Origin: an uncultured Prevotellaceae bacterium
GTDB taxonomy: Bacteria; Bacteroidota; Bacteroidia; Bacteroidales; Bacteroidaceae
Length of the DNA stretch: 61,420 bases
Assembly: GCA_947303855.1 (NCBI GenBank)
Contig: CAMYZO010000006.1
Coordinates: forward strand, 1-61,420
Direction of reading: 5' to 3'
Part shown: positions 16,300 through 24,539 of the stretch, one piece after another
How positions within the stretch are numbered: the stretch's first letter is position 1
How the letters are laid out: every line of letters begins with the position of its first letter
Translations under genes and position numbers: made by a program
The notes under the pieces: generated by a model
What the model was told of the DNA's origin: nothing
Seen by the model: the letters and a program-made list of their open reading frames with translations, nothing else
Database searches by the model: none

Positions 16300-18840
16300 A
16301 TGAGAAAAACACTGGAATTATTTGTGATGGCTTTATGCTGTTCGACGACAGCCATGGCACAGGAGCCCGTAGACTCCATTGCCAGCGGACTGGAAGACGA
16401 GCAGGCATTCACCTTCACCGAAGCGCAGCTGGAGGATGACGAGAGTTCGACACAGAACATCACCGTCATTTCGTCCAACCGTAACGTGTATGCCAGCGAG
16501 GTGGGCTACCGTTTCTCGCCGGCACGGTTCAAATACCGTGCCTACAACTCTAAGTACACCGACATGTACATCAACGGCAATCCTGTGAACGACATCGAGC
16601 GCGGACAGTTCGGCTACTCCTTCATTGGTGGTCTGAACAACCAGACAAGAGCCCGCGAGTCATCGTTGCCGTTCGAGGACAACAACTACTCGATGAGCGC
16701 TTTGGGCGGTTCAGGCAACTACAACTTCCGCCCGTCGTCGTTTGCCACCGGCCAGCGTGCTTCCATCGCCCTGGCCAACCGCAGTTATAACCTGCGCGCC
16801 ATGTACACCTATAACACGGGAGTCATGGAGAACGGATGGGCGCTGACCGGCTCGCTGACCTATCGCTGGGGCAACGGCATCGGCTTTGTTGAAGGTACGT
16901 CGTACAACTCACTGAGCTACTTCCTCGGGGCCGAGAAAATCCTGAACGAGCAGCACTCGCTGAGCCTCGTCACCTGGGGCAACCCCACAGAGCGCGGTGC
17001 ACAGCGTGGCGCAACGGACGAGATGTACTGGATTGCCGGCACGCACTATTACAACCCCAACTGGGGCTACCAGGACGGCAAGAAGCGTAACTCACGTATA
17101 GTCAAGGACTTCCAGCCGGCAGCCCTGTTCACGTGGGACTGGAAGATTGACGACAAGACGAAGCTCGTCACCTCGCTGCTCGGCAAGTACTCGATGTACA
17201 GCAACAGCCGACTGGCCTACAACGGCGGCACCAACCCTGATCCTGACTATTACTCGCTGATGCCGAGCTTCAACTACAACGTATGGAATCCGGAATCCTC
17301 ACTCTTCCGCGACGATGCTGACGTGGAAAACTGGCAAGCAGCCTACGACTACCTAAGTGCTTCGGAGGACAACCGCCAGGTGAACTGGGGGCGTATGTAC
17401 TACGCCAACAGCCTGATGGCAGCCGAGGGACAGGACGCTATGTACTACGTACAGCGTGCCCACGACGACCAGCTGACCTTCTCGCTGGCATCGAAGCTTG
17501 ACAGGCAGCTGACCAAGAACTCGTCTATCAGCGGTGGACTGCAGCTGGCACGCAACGTGGGTATGCACTACCAGACGATGGACGACCTGCTGGGCAACGC
17601 CAAGTTCCATAACATCAACACTTACGCTGTGAAGGACTACGGTTCACTGTCATCGAAGGTGTTCTACGACATGAACGATGGCGCGGAGCCTAAAGAGGTG
17701 AAGGTAGGCGACAAGTTCGGTTACGACTACAACCTGCTCGTGAACAAAGCCCAGGCTTGGGCCAGCTATGCTGAGGACCTGCGTTACACGCACTACTTCG
17801 TGTCGGGACGACTGGCAGGCACCACCATGCAGCGCGACGGTAAGATGCGCAACGGCATGGCTCCTGAAAACTCGTACGGCAAGAGCGGCACGGCGAAGTT
17901 CCTCGACGGAGGATTGAAGGGCGGACTGAGCGTCACACTGCCCCACGGCCACGCCGTGGCACTCGGCGTGGGCTACGAGTGGAAAGCTCCCGCCGCACGC
18001 ACCGCCTTCGCAGCAGCGCAGCTGAACAACGACTTCGTGAAGGACCTGAAGCAGGAGAAGATTATGTCGGCCGAACTCGGCTACCAGTGGAAGAACGCCC
18101 TGCTGAGCCTGAACATCAACGGATACTACGCTCAGATGAAGGATGTCACCGAGCAGAGCCTTTTCTACTCTGACATCGAGAGCTCGTTTGCCTACGTCTC
18201 ACTGACCGGCATCGAGAAGAAGTTCTACGGCGTGGAACTCGGCATGAACGTCAAGGTGACCGAATGGCTGAACGTCAAGGCACTGGGAACGGTGAGCGAA
18301 GCCAAGTACACCAGCAACGCCAACATGAGAATGCAGCTGTCGAACTCGGGAACATACGTCGACGAGCTCTGTATCATCGACGGCATGCGTGAAGGCAGCA
18401 CACCGCTGACGGCAGGAAGCATCGACCTGAACATGCGCTACAACTTCTGGTACATCGACATCATCGGCAACTACTACGACAACATCTATATGTACTTCGC
18501 ACCCATCTCGCGCCGCGAGACCGAGGTACCCAAGACCATTGTCGGTGGCGAGAAGACGTACGACAATCCTGCCCAGAGCAAGGGTGACGGCGGCTTCATG
18601 CTTGATGCCAGCATCGGACGTCAATTCCGCTTAGGCCATGGCCGCCGCATCGGCTTCAACCTGATGGTGACCAACCTGCTGAACAACATCAAGATCTGTA
18701 CCGGCGGTATGGAGCAGAACCGACTCGACACCAAACAGGAAGAAGAACGTACTAACAACGCTTACCGATTCCAGCAGAGCCCGCGTAAGTTCTACGCTAA
18801 TGGCATCAACGGTATGCTGATGATAAACTACTATTTCTAA
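16300..18840 (+). CDS. TonB-dependent receptor-like outer-membrane protein
   Basis: An 846-residue exported protein: signal peptide to about residue 20 (MAQEPVD after cleavage). Residues about 50-130 resemble a TonB plug (NVYASEVGYRFSPARFKYR, then TDMYINGNPVNDIERGQFG), followed by a long beta-barrel with alternating aromatic strands ending in the expected Phe (MLMINYYF). The N-terminal carboxypeptidase-like domain of SusC is missing and no SusD gene follows, so this is not a standard polysaccharide locus. The next two genes encode lipoproteins with OB-fold domains, 18 bp and about 40 bp apart, consistent with one transcript. I infer that it imports fragments captured by those lipoproteins; oligonucleotides are the best guess. 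Confidence 0.8.
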   Translation: MRKTLELFVMALCCSTTAMAQEPVDSIASGLEDEQAFTFTEAQLEDDESSTQNITVISSNRNVYASEVGYRFSPARFKYRAYNSKYTDMYINGNPVNDIERGQFGYSFIGGLNNQTRARESSLPFEDNNYSMSALGGSGNYNFRPSSFATGQRASIALANRSYNLRAMYTYNTGVMENGWALTGSLTYRWGNGIGFVEGTSYNSLSYFLGAEKILNEQHSLSLVTWGNPTERGAQRGATDEMYWIAGTHYYNPNWGYQDGKKRNSRIVKDFQPAALFTWDWKIDDKTKLVTSLLGKYSMYSNSRLAYNGGTNPDPDYYSLMPSFNYNVWNPESSLFRDDADVENWQAAYDYLSASEDNRQVNWGRMYYANSLMAAEGQDAMYYVQRAHDDQLTFSLASKLDRQLTKNSSISGGLQLARNVGMHYQTMDDLLGNAKFHNINTYAVKDYGSLSSKVFYDMNDGAEPKEVKVGDKFGYDYNLLVNKAQAWASYAEDLRYTHYFVSGRLAGTTMQRDGKMRNGMAPENSYGKSGTAKFLDGGLKGGLSVTLPHGHAVALGVGYEWKAPAARTAFAAAQLNNDFVKDLKQEKIMSAELGYQWKNALLSLNINGYYAQMKDVTEQSLFYSDIESSFAYVSLTGIEKKFYGVELGMNVKVTEWLNVKALGTVSEAKYTSNANMRMQLSNSGTYVDELCIIDGMREGSTPLTAGSIDLNMRYNFWYIDIIGNYYDNIYMYFAPISRRETEVPKTIVGGEKTYDNPAQSKGDGGFMLDASIGRQFRLGHGRRIGFNLMVTNLLNNIKICTGGMEQNRLDTKQEEERTNNAYRFQQSPRKFYANGINGMLMINYYF

Positions 18841-18858
18841 AGAGAGGAGGACCACAGT

Positions 18859-19710
18859 ATGAAAGCAATCAAATATTTAGCCATAGCCGTCACCTGTATG
18901 CTGACAACAGCGTGCGAGAAAACGGAGTGGGATATTTTCACACCCAATGCTTCTGAGTTGTACGGCAACAACAGCATCACGAACGACAACATTGTCACCA
19001 TTGCCCAGCTCAAGGAGATGTACCCCAACGTATTTGCCAGTACAGACGAGAACGCACTGGTTGACAGAGACGTGAAGATCAAGGCACGCGTCACCGGCAA
19101 CGACCTTCGCGGCAACATCTACAAGCAGTTTATGGTGCAGGACGAGACGGGTGCCATCATCATTGCTGTCAACGAGAGCGGCATCAGTGGCTATATGGCC
19201 GAAGGCCAGGAGATTATCATCGACCTGAAAGGCCTGTATATTGGCGGTTACCGCAAACAGCCAGAGATTGGCGCTCCCTACAACGGCAGCAGTATCGGAC
19301 GTATGCAGAAGGACGTGTTCCAGAAGCACTTTAAGTTCACAGGTAGCGCACTTCAGCCCGTACAGCCCATCGACTTCGACATCAACATGAACAAGGACGA
19401 GCACTGTGCTAAGCTGGTGACACTGAAGAACGTCACCTTTGCTGATGCCAACGGCACTAACACCTACGCCCCCGGCGACAACAGCGCCCCCGTCGTGGGT
19501 GGCTGCGTCAACCGCGCGCTGACAGGCATCTCGTCGTCGAAGCTGGTCGTCCGCACCAGTACCTACGCTAAGTTTGCTGCCAACAAGCTGCCTTACGACG
19601 AGGTGAACAAGAAGCCCCGCGTGGTGAACATCACCGGCATTGCCACCCGCTACAACGACACCTGGCAGATTCTTATCCGCAAGGAGAGCGACATTGAGAT
19701 TGTGAATTGA
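18859..19710 (+). CDS. DUF5689-like OB-fold surface lipoprotein
   Basis: A 283-residue lipoprotein with lipobox TTAC at residues 16-19. Residues about 40-135 (DRDVKIKARVTGNDLRGNIY, FMVQDETGAIIIAVNES, GQEIIIDLKGLYIGGY) have the pattern of the OB-fold nucleic-acid-binding DUF5689 family, and the C-terminal part (VVNITGIATRYNDTWQILIR) may be a second OB-like strand set. OB folds of this type are associated with nucleic acid binding, but binding has not been shown here. It lies 18 bp after the receptor gene. The name DUF5689 is from memory of the family and should be treated as probable. Confidence 0.72.
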   Translation: MKAIKYLAIAVTCMLTTACEKTEWDIFTPNASELYGNNSITNDNIVTIAQLKEMYPNVFASTDENALVDRDVKIKARVTGNDLRGNIYKQFMVQDETGAIIIAVNESGISGYMAEGQEIIIDLKGLYIGGYRKQPEIGAPYNGSSIGRMQKDVFQKHFKFTGSALQPVQPIDFDINMNKDEHCAKLVTLKNVTFADANGTNTYAPGDNSAPVVGGCVNRALTGISSSKLVVRTSTYAKFAANKLPYDEVNKKPRVVNITGIATRYNDTWQILIRKESDIEIVN

Positions 19711-19738
19711 TAATTGAGAATGGAAAATTGAAAATTTT
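19692..19738 (+). repeat. AATTGA-type A/T-rich repeat
   Basis: Degenerate tandem units of the form AATTGA/TAATTGA/AAATTGA begin inside the last codons of the lipoprotein gene and fill the gap to the next gene. Similar tracts occur at 53324-53358 and 54377-54420. Confidence 0.6.
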
Positions 19739-19750
19739 AAAAATAAAACT

Positions 19751-21625
19751 ATGAAGAAAATACTGTACAGCGTCATGGCCTTGGCCATCGCAGCCATGAC
19801 ATTCACCGCTTGTGAAGACGTACCCGCACCCTACGACACCCCTACCGGTGGTGGTGGAAGCGGGTCTGGTTCACTACCTTATGCATCGGCCAATCTGAAC
19901 ACTGGCTGGTCGCTCGTTGAAATAACAGCTGGCGCACAGCCTTGGAGCAAGGGCAGCAGCTATGCTCAGGCTACTGGCTATCAGACGTGGGACGGTGCCA
20001 GCACGAAGTCGAACAAGGCTGTCGAGGGCTGGCTCGTGTCACCGGCCATCAGCACCGTGGGCTACGAGAACGTCAAGCTGTCGTTTAACCATACTATCAA
20101 GTACACCAACAACGTGAGCGGATGGGAGGCTAACCATAAGGTCTATGCTGCTACCGACTTCAACGGCAGCACAGCTACCTGGAAGGAACTGAGCTTCACG
20201 CCAGTGGCTTCGCCCTACAGCGACTGGACACTCTACTCGTCAGGCGAAATACAGCTGCCTGCAGAGTTCGTCGGCAAGGAGAAGGTCTACATCGGCTTCT
20301 GGTTCAAGGCTCCCGACAACGCATCGACTACCTGGGAGCTGCAGAGCTTCAAGATGGAGGAAGGCATAGCCGAGGCTACCCCAGATCCCGAGCCCACCCC
20401 AACTGAAGACTTAGGAACAGCAGATGCTCCGATTACTGTTGCTAAAGCCCTGGAAACCATCAACGGCTATGCCGACGGCAAGGAATCGTCTACCGAAGCA
20501 TACGTTAAGGGTATCATCGTATCGGTAGATAACTACAACTCTCAGTACAAGAGCATCACCTACTACATCTCTGACGACGGCACGGAGAACGGCAAGCTGC
20601 AGGTGTACAGCGGCAAGGGCCTCAACGGTGCTGACTTCGCCGCGAAGACCGACCTGAACAAGGGGGCCATCGTCGTGGTCAAGGGTAAACTGAAGAAGTA
20701 TGTCAAGGACAGTAACGTAACGCCAGAGATTAACCAGAGCAGCCAGATTATCTCTATCGAGAACAACGGCGGCGGCGACACACCGGCTCCTACGGTCGTA
20801 GGCTCTATTGACAATCCCGTCAGCGTGGCCACAGCTCTGACAGCCATCAATGCCCTGTCAGACGGTGCTACCTCTACAGAGTGGTATTACATCAAGGGTA
20901 AGGTGAAAAGCATCAAGACTGCTGCCGACAAGATTGCCCAGTACAAGAACATCGACTACTTCATAACCGACGACGGTAACAATGAGCTTCAGATTTTCCG
21001 TGGCAAGAACCTCAACAACACCGACTTCACATCGGCAGACCAGCTGAAGGTGGACGACGAGGTCATCGTCTTCGGCCAGCTGATGAAATACAAGAACAGC
21101 AGCACAGGTGCCATCGTTCCGGAAGTGGCAGAAGGCAACTACCTTGTCAAGACCAGCAACACGGGCGGTGGTGGCACCGAACCAAGCGGCGGTGGCGGTG
21201 AAGTGAGCGGCAACTCCATTTCCGTTGACTTCTCAAGTCTTGGATTGTCTAATCAGCAAAAGGTTTCGACGCTGACACTCAGCGACGGCACCACCCTGAC
21301 ATTCGATGGTGGCGACAATACGAACTCACCGGCATACTACAACACGGGAACTGCTCTCCGTATGTACCCCAAGAACACCATGACTATCAACGCCGGCAGC
21401 AAGAAGATTGCCGCTATCGAGATTGAGTGCAACGAGTACAGCGGAACGGTGTACAATGCCAGTGGCGACATCACCGTCAATAACACCAAGATGACCATTG
21501 ACGGCCTCAAACTGAAGTTCGCCGGTCCCAATGCCTCCACGGCTAACGTAGCCAATGCGTCTACAACGACAGGCGCTCCCAGCCAGCTGCGAATGATGAC
21601 CTTAAAAATCACCTACGCCGAATAA
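19751..21625 (+). CDS. Choice-of-anchor-J lipoprotein with two OB-fold domains
   Basis: A 624-residue lipoprotein, lipobox TFTACED near residues 18-24, then a Gly/Ser linker. Residues about 45-205 look like a choice-of-anchor-J beta-sandwich (WLVSPAIS, VKLSFNHTIKY, IGFWFKAPDN). Two homologous OB-fold modules follow at about 220-335 and 355-475; both start with PI/PVxVAxAL and contain a YISDDG/FITDDG strand and a 'KGKLKKY'/'FGQLMKY' strand (DUF6359-like). A C-terminal beta-domain (about 495-624) ends the protein. Short Gly-rich linkers separate domains. Third gene of the receptor unit; a multi-domain ligand-capturing lipoprotein at the cell surface is the likely role. The ligand is inferred, not shown. 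Confidence 0.75.
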   Translation: MKKILYSVMALAIAAMTFTACEDVPAPYDTPTGGGGSGSGSLPYASANLNTGWSLVEITAGAQPWSKGSSYAQATGYQTWDGASTKSNKAVEGWLVSPAISTVGYENVKLSFNHTIKYTNNVSGWEANHKVYAATDFNGSTATWKELSFTPVASPYSDWTLYSSGEIQLPAEFVGKEKVYIGFWFKAPDNASTTWELQSFKMEEGIAEATPDPEPTPTEDLGTADAPITVAKALETINGYADGKESSTEAYVKGIIVSVDNYNSQYKSITYYISDDGTENGKLQVYSGKGLNGADFAAKTDLNKGAIVVVKGKLKKYVKDSNVTPEINQSSQIISIENNGGGDTPAPTVVGSIDNPVSVATALTAINALSDGATSTEWYYIKGKVKSIKTAADKIAQYKNIDYFITDDGNNELQIFRGKNLNNTDFTSADQLKVDDEVIVFGQLMKYKNSSTGAIVPEVAEGNYLVKTSNTGGGGTEPSGGGGEVSGNSISVDFSSLGLSNQQKVSTLTLSDGTTLTFDGGDNTNSPAYYNTGTALRMYPKNTMTINAGSKKIAAIEIECNEYSGTVYNASGDITVNNTKMTIDGLKLKFAGPNASTANVANASTTTGAPSQLRMMTLKITYAE

Positions 21626-21648
21626 CCATTTCGGTTACCAACTTCCAC

Positions 21649-21685
21649 GGCCCGCCGCTACTGCTACTCGCAGATGCGGCGGGCC
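21649..21685. terminator. Bidirectional hairpin terminator
   Basis: GGCCCGCCGC (21649-21658) pairs with GCGGCGGGCC (21676-21685), a perfect 10-bp GC-rich stem that contains the stop codon of the transposase-like gene. It lies 24 bp past the lipoprotein stop and serves both convergent genes. Confidence 0.7.
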
Positions 21686-22821
21686 ATTTCGTTGAGCATC
21701 ATACACTTGTCGCGGGTGATGGCGAGGCGCTCGTTATGGTGCTCCCACGGAGCAAGAATCAGCATCTGCCCACGGGCGCAGGCGTCGAACCGGCGACCAC
21801 CGGGCTTCGCCAGGTCGGTGATGCCGTTCTCCTGAAGGAAGACGACGGGGTAGCCAGCATCGAAGACAGCGCGCATGATGGTCTTTTCGCCCTTCGAGAT
21901 GCAGGGCGACACAAAGACCGCCCCTGCGGCACCCATCGCCAGCATCTGCGACGTCAGCACCGCCAGCGCCTCGTCGGTGATACGCCGCGAGCACTGCACC
22001 TGCACCTTCTGCGGATGGTCCAGAAGAAAGCGGTTGCCGATGGCCGAGAAGGTCATACCGGCATACTGCACGTTACGCTGCACGCGGAAAAAGTCAGGAT
22101 GCTCGCGCTTGACAAGCAGGCGGCGGGGGTTGTCCTGCAGGTAAGCCTTCCACCGGGCTAAGGTGTGGTAGTTATGGAGGATGCGGTCGTTGTAGCCCTT
22201 CTCCCAGAGGAGGCCCCGCTTGCGCTGCGACACTGTCGCAGCGCACGGGGAAGGCAGGACACCGCCGCCCGAAGCCAAGCCACCACCGCCCGAAGCCAAG
22301 CCACCACCGCCCGAAGCCAAGCCACCCGAAGCCAAGCCACCGCCGCCACCCGAAGCCAAGCCGCCGCCACTTAGTAACCTGCCTTCCCTCGTGCGTTGCG
22401 ACATTGTCGCAACGGAAGCCTCCCACGCCCGGTAAGCCCTATTACACCCCGCCTTGAACCCGCGGATAACATCCCCCAGCTGCAGCCCCTCCGTCGCCTC
22501 GCGGAAATAGAGGATACCATGCAGATGGTCGGGCATGAGCTGCAGCGCCACTACCGCCACCTGAGGATAAAAACTACTGATAGCACACCACGCCTCGCGC
22601 ACGGCCTCTCCCAGCGGCGTCGGCTGCAGACGGGGCGCCTCGACACTGTCGGCGGGAGCCTCGCACTGCCCAATCACGCTTCCCAGCAACGGCCGCCGCC
22701 CCTCCACCGCCATCGTCACCATGTAGAAACACTGGCTGGTATAGTCATGCTCATTGCTGCGGCGCTTCATCGACGGTTGCGTCGGACGCTTGAAAGGGTT
22801 TTCCTGTTTTTCTTCTTTCAT
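21664..22821 (-). CDS. RAYT-like Y1 (HUH) transposase with DprA/SLOG-like C-terminal domain
   Basis: A 385-residue protein. Residues about 25-130 match the Y1/IS200-type transposase family: DYTSQCFYMVTM, LQLMPDHLHGILYF with the metal-binding HxH, and LGDVIRGFKAGCNRAYR. The candidate catalytic Tyr is in EKGYNDRIL (about 210-220), followed by the helix LARWKAYLQDNPRRLL. Between these lies a Gly/Ser/Leu/Ala repeat (about 140-200) encoded by an insertion bounded by inverted arms (22223-22414). After residue about 255 a Rossmann-like domain (VFVSPCISKGEKTIMRAV, then GYPVVFLQENG, RGQMLILAPWEHHN) resembles DprA/SLOG nucleotide-binding domains. The combination fits REP-associated tyrosine transposases, which handle palindromes rather than moving themselves. 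It interrupts the lipoprotein-nuclease gene run. Its 5' end is 120 bp from a palindromic element. Confidence 0.82.
   Translation of the reverse strand: MKEEKQENPFKRPTQPSMKRRSNEHDYTSQCFYMVTMAVEGRRPLLGSVIGQCEAPADSVEAPRLQPTPLGEAVREAWCAISSFYPQVAVVALQLMPDHLHGILYFREATEGLQLGDVIRGFKAGCNRAYRAWEASVATMSQRTREGRLLSGGGLASGGGGGLASGGLASGGGGLASGGGGLASGGGVLPSPCAATVSQRKRGLLWEKGYNDRILHNYHTLARWKAYLQDNPRRLLVKREHPDFFRVQRNVQYAGMTFSAIGNRFLLDHPQKVQVQCSRRITDEALAVLTSQMLAMGAAGAVFVSPCISKGEKTIMRAVFDAGYPVVFLQENGITDLAKPGGRRFDACARGQMLILAPWEHHNERLAITRDKCMMLNEMARRICE
22223..22414. repeat. Palindrome-bounded in-frame insertion within the RAYT-like gene
   Basis: Inverted arms at 22223-22258 and 22378-22414 match at about 33 of 37 positions. 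Each contains a perfect palindrome: CTGCGACACTGTCGCAG (22225-22241) and TTGCGACATTGTCGCAA (22396-22412). Between them are five copies of CCCGAAGCCAAGCC, the first ones spaced 21 bp. The reading frame stays open throughout and encodes SGGGGLA-type repeats, bordered by SVATMSQR and AATVSQR. The piece separates the HxH and Tyr regions of the transposase, where related proteins normally have a short linker, so I read it as an inserted palindromic element. Confidence 0.85.
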
Positions 22822-22943
22822 GTGTACAAAATTACAAATAAAATTTCATTTCCCGCTTACGGAAGCTGAAAAAATTGCCACCTGAGCATATATGGTTGTT
22901 ATAAGCCAAAATAATCCCGCACTTCCGTTTCGCTATCCTTATA

Positions 22944-23117
22944 CGCGCGGGCGCGCGAGATTCACCAGAGGCCGTGACGTTTTTCTCTCACGCCGTGAAA
23001 TTTTCACGAGGCGCTTATCCGTATTCTCTCGCGCACACGCGCGATGGAAAGGCAAAAAGAAAAAGACGCCGCCCATGTCACCCACCCCACTCCTCAAGTT
23101 AGGAGCGACATGGGCGG
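22944..23117. repeat. Palindromic intergenic element 2
   Basis: It lies in the 436-bp gap between the RAYT-like gene and the nuclease gene. CG-rich arms 22944-22960 and 23025-23043 are approximately inverted (shared CGCGCG and GCGCGAGA). Between them are hairpins CGTGA/TCACG (22973-22977, 22988-22992) and CGTGAAA/TTTCACG (22994-23000, 23002-23008). A separate strong hairpin follows: CCGCCCATGTC (23069-23079) with GACATGGGCGG (23107-23117), enclosing CTCCT/AGGAG. The word GACATGGG(C/T)GG also occurs in element 3, and the central hairpins resemble those of elements 1 and 3. Further CGCGCG words follow at 23160-23170. Confidence 0.75.
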
Positions 23118-23197
23118 GATGGGTGGGATGTTTTTCGCTTATACCATCTATTATAAACGCGTACGCGCGCGAATGAAAAGTTAAAATCCGGCATTTG

Positions 23198-23229
23198 TTT
23201 GTTTGTCTCATGAAAAGTTCGTATTTTTG
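23198..23229 (+). promoter_or_regulatory. Promoter of the NUC1-type nuclease gene
   Basis: TTTG (23198-23201), 20 bp, TATTTTTG (23222-23229), about 28 bases upstream of the preferred ATG at 23258. The nuclease therefore has its own promoter rather than depending on the receptor operon. Confidence 0.65.
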
Positions 23230-23257
23230 CAAATCAATAACAATGCAAACTTCCAAC

Positions 23258-24169
23258 ATGAAGACAACATTCAGAATCCTAACCCTGCTGCTGACAGGAT
23301 GCCTGCTCCTAACGGCCTGTAGCGACGACGACGACCACGACAGAGGCATACCTGCCGAGCGGAATGTGAACCGTAACGACATCTCACAGGAACCGGCACT
23401 GCAACGCCTGGAGTTCCCGAAGGTGAAGGGGGGCAACAGCCGCGTCATCATCCACTCGAACAGCGACCAGTTTGGCATCAACTACAGCGTGGAATGGGAC
23501 TGCACGAAACGGTCGCAACGCTGGTCGTGCTACCAGATGTATGCCTCCAACCGCAAGCAGAACACCAGCCGCTACTATTCCGACACAAACCAGTACCCGC
23601 TGGACCCCGACCTGCCCGCCCAGTACTATTTCGACTACGACCCCTTCCGGGGCAGCGGCTATGACCACGGCCATATCTGTCCGTCGGCCGACCGGCTTTA
23701 CTCCATCGATGCTAACGTGCAGACCTTCTATCTGACAAATATGCAGCCACAGCGCCACATCTTCAACGCCGGCATCTGGGAGAAGATGGAGGAGAAGCTA
23801 CGCTCATGGATGAGCACCGGCTCAAAGGCCGAAGACACGCTCTACGTCTGCAAGGGCGGCACCATCGATGCCGTGCCCGGCGTTACCGACGACCCCATTC
23901 GCGAAACGCTGAGCAACGGGCTCATCGTACCCAAGTACTTCTTCATGGCACTGCTGCGCAAGTCGAATACGGGCTATAAGGCCCTGGCCTTCTGGGTGGA
24001 ACACCTGAACGAGGACCACTCCAACGACCCGCTCGTAGACTACGTCATCAACATCCGCGAACTGGAGCGGCGCACAGGCATCGACTTTTTCTGCAATCTG
24101 CCCGACGACATCGAGAACGATGTGGAAACAACCACGACAGAAAACATCAAGTGGCTGTGGAATTTCTAA
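23258..24169 (+). CDS. NUC1-family DNA/RNA non-specific endonuclease lipoprotein
   Basis: About 303 residues from the ATG at 23258 (an alternative ATG is at 23243). The N-terminus is a lipoprotein signal with LLTAC (Cys21), followed by an Asp-rich spacer. The catalytic motif of the beta-beta-alpha-metal nucleases appears as YDHGHICPSADR with His139 as the expected general base (the canonical form is DRGH, here DHGH). The metal-ligand Asn region follows in TFYLTNMQPQRHIFNAGIW (about 157-175). Such enzymes digest DNA and RNA to oligonucleotides. As a surface or periplasmic lipoprotein beside a TonB receptor and OB-fold lipoproteins, it would provide the digestion step for nucleic-acid use. Intact by inspection. 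Confidence 0.9.
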   Translation: MKTTFRILTLLLTGCLLLTACSDDDDHDRGIPAERNVNRNDISQEPALQRLEFPKVKGGNSRVIIHSNSDQFGINYSVEWDCTKRSQRWSCYQMYASNRKQNTSRYYSDTNQYPLDPDLPAQYYFDYDPFRGSGYDHGHICPSADRLYSIDANVQTFYLTNMQPQRHIFNAGIWEKMEEKLRSWMSTGSKAEDTLYVCKGGTIDAVPGVTDDPIRETLSNGLIVPKYFFMALLRKSNTGYKALAFWVEHLNEDHSNDPLVDYVINIRELERRTGIDFFCNLPDDIENDVETTTTENIKWLWNF

Positions 24170-24185
24170 AAAACAGCACGAAAAA

Positions 24186-24217
24186 TTTGGTGGAACGGGA
24201 AAAAATTCGTACCTTTG
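24186..24217 (+). promoter_or_regulatory. Promoter of rpmE
   Basis: TTTG (24186-24189), 20 bp, TACCTTTG (24210-24217); the ATG is 40 bases downstream. Confidence 0.75.
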
Positions 24218-24256
24218 CAGCCCGAAATTATCATCAATAAATAACAAACAAAAAAA

Positions 24257-24511
24257 ATGAAAAAAGGAATTCATCCCGAAAACTATCGCCCCGTCGTGTT
24301 CCGTGACATGTCCAACGGCGATATGTTCCTTACGAAGTCTACCGCAAAGACCAATGACACCGTGGAATTCGAAGGCGAAACTTACCCTGTGGTAAAAGTT
24401 GAAATCTCAAGCACCTCTCACCCGTTCTATACTGGTAAGAGCAAGCTCGTCGACACCGCCGGTCGCGTCGACAAGTTCATGAGCCGCTACGGTAGGGCTG
24501 CCAAGAAATAA
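24257..24511 (+). CDS. rpmE: 50S ribosomal protein L31, type B
   Basis: An 84-residue ribosomal protein that binds the large subunit at the bridge to the small one. [21 protein letters not shown] at the start and [24 protein letters not shown] later are diagnostic. It lacks the CxxC zinc-binding cysteines of type A L31, so it is the zinc-independent type B form. It is a single-gene unit: its own promoter upstream and a hairpin terminator 28 bases downstream. Confidence 0.96.
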   Translation: MKKGIHPENYRPVVFRDMSNGDMFLTKSTAKTNDTVEFEGETYPVVKVEISSTSHPFYTGKSKLVDTAGRVDKFMSRYGRAAKK

Positions 24512-24539
24512 GATATATTTCACAGACAGAACAAACCAC

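Noticed and set aside
16300..21625. Polysaccharide utilisation locus (SusC/SusD)
   Set aside because: No SusD-like gene and no glycosidases in the run; the lipoproteins have OB folds and the nearby enzymes act on nucleic acids.
22259..22377. CRISPR array
   Set aside because: The repeats are 14-21 bp, contiguous with no unique spacers, and lie inside an open reading frame; no cas genes are present.
21664..22821. Active IS200/IS605 insertion sequence
   Set aside because: No TnpB and no IS-type left and right end hairpins flanking the gene were identified; the extra C-terminal domain and nearby palindromes favour a RAYT-type protein.
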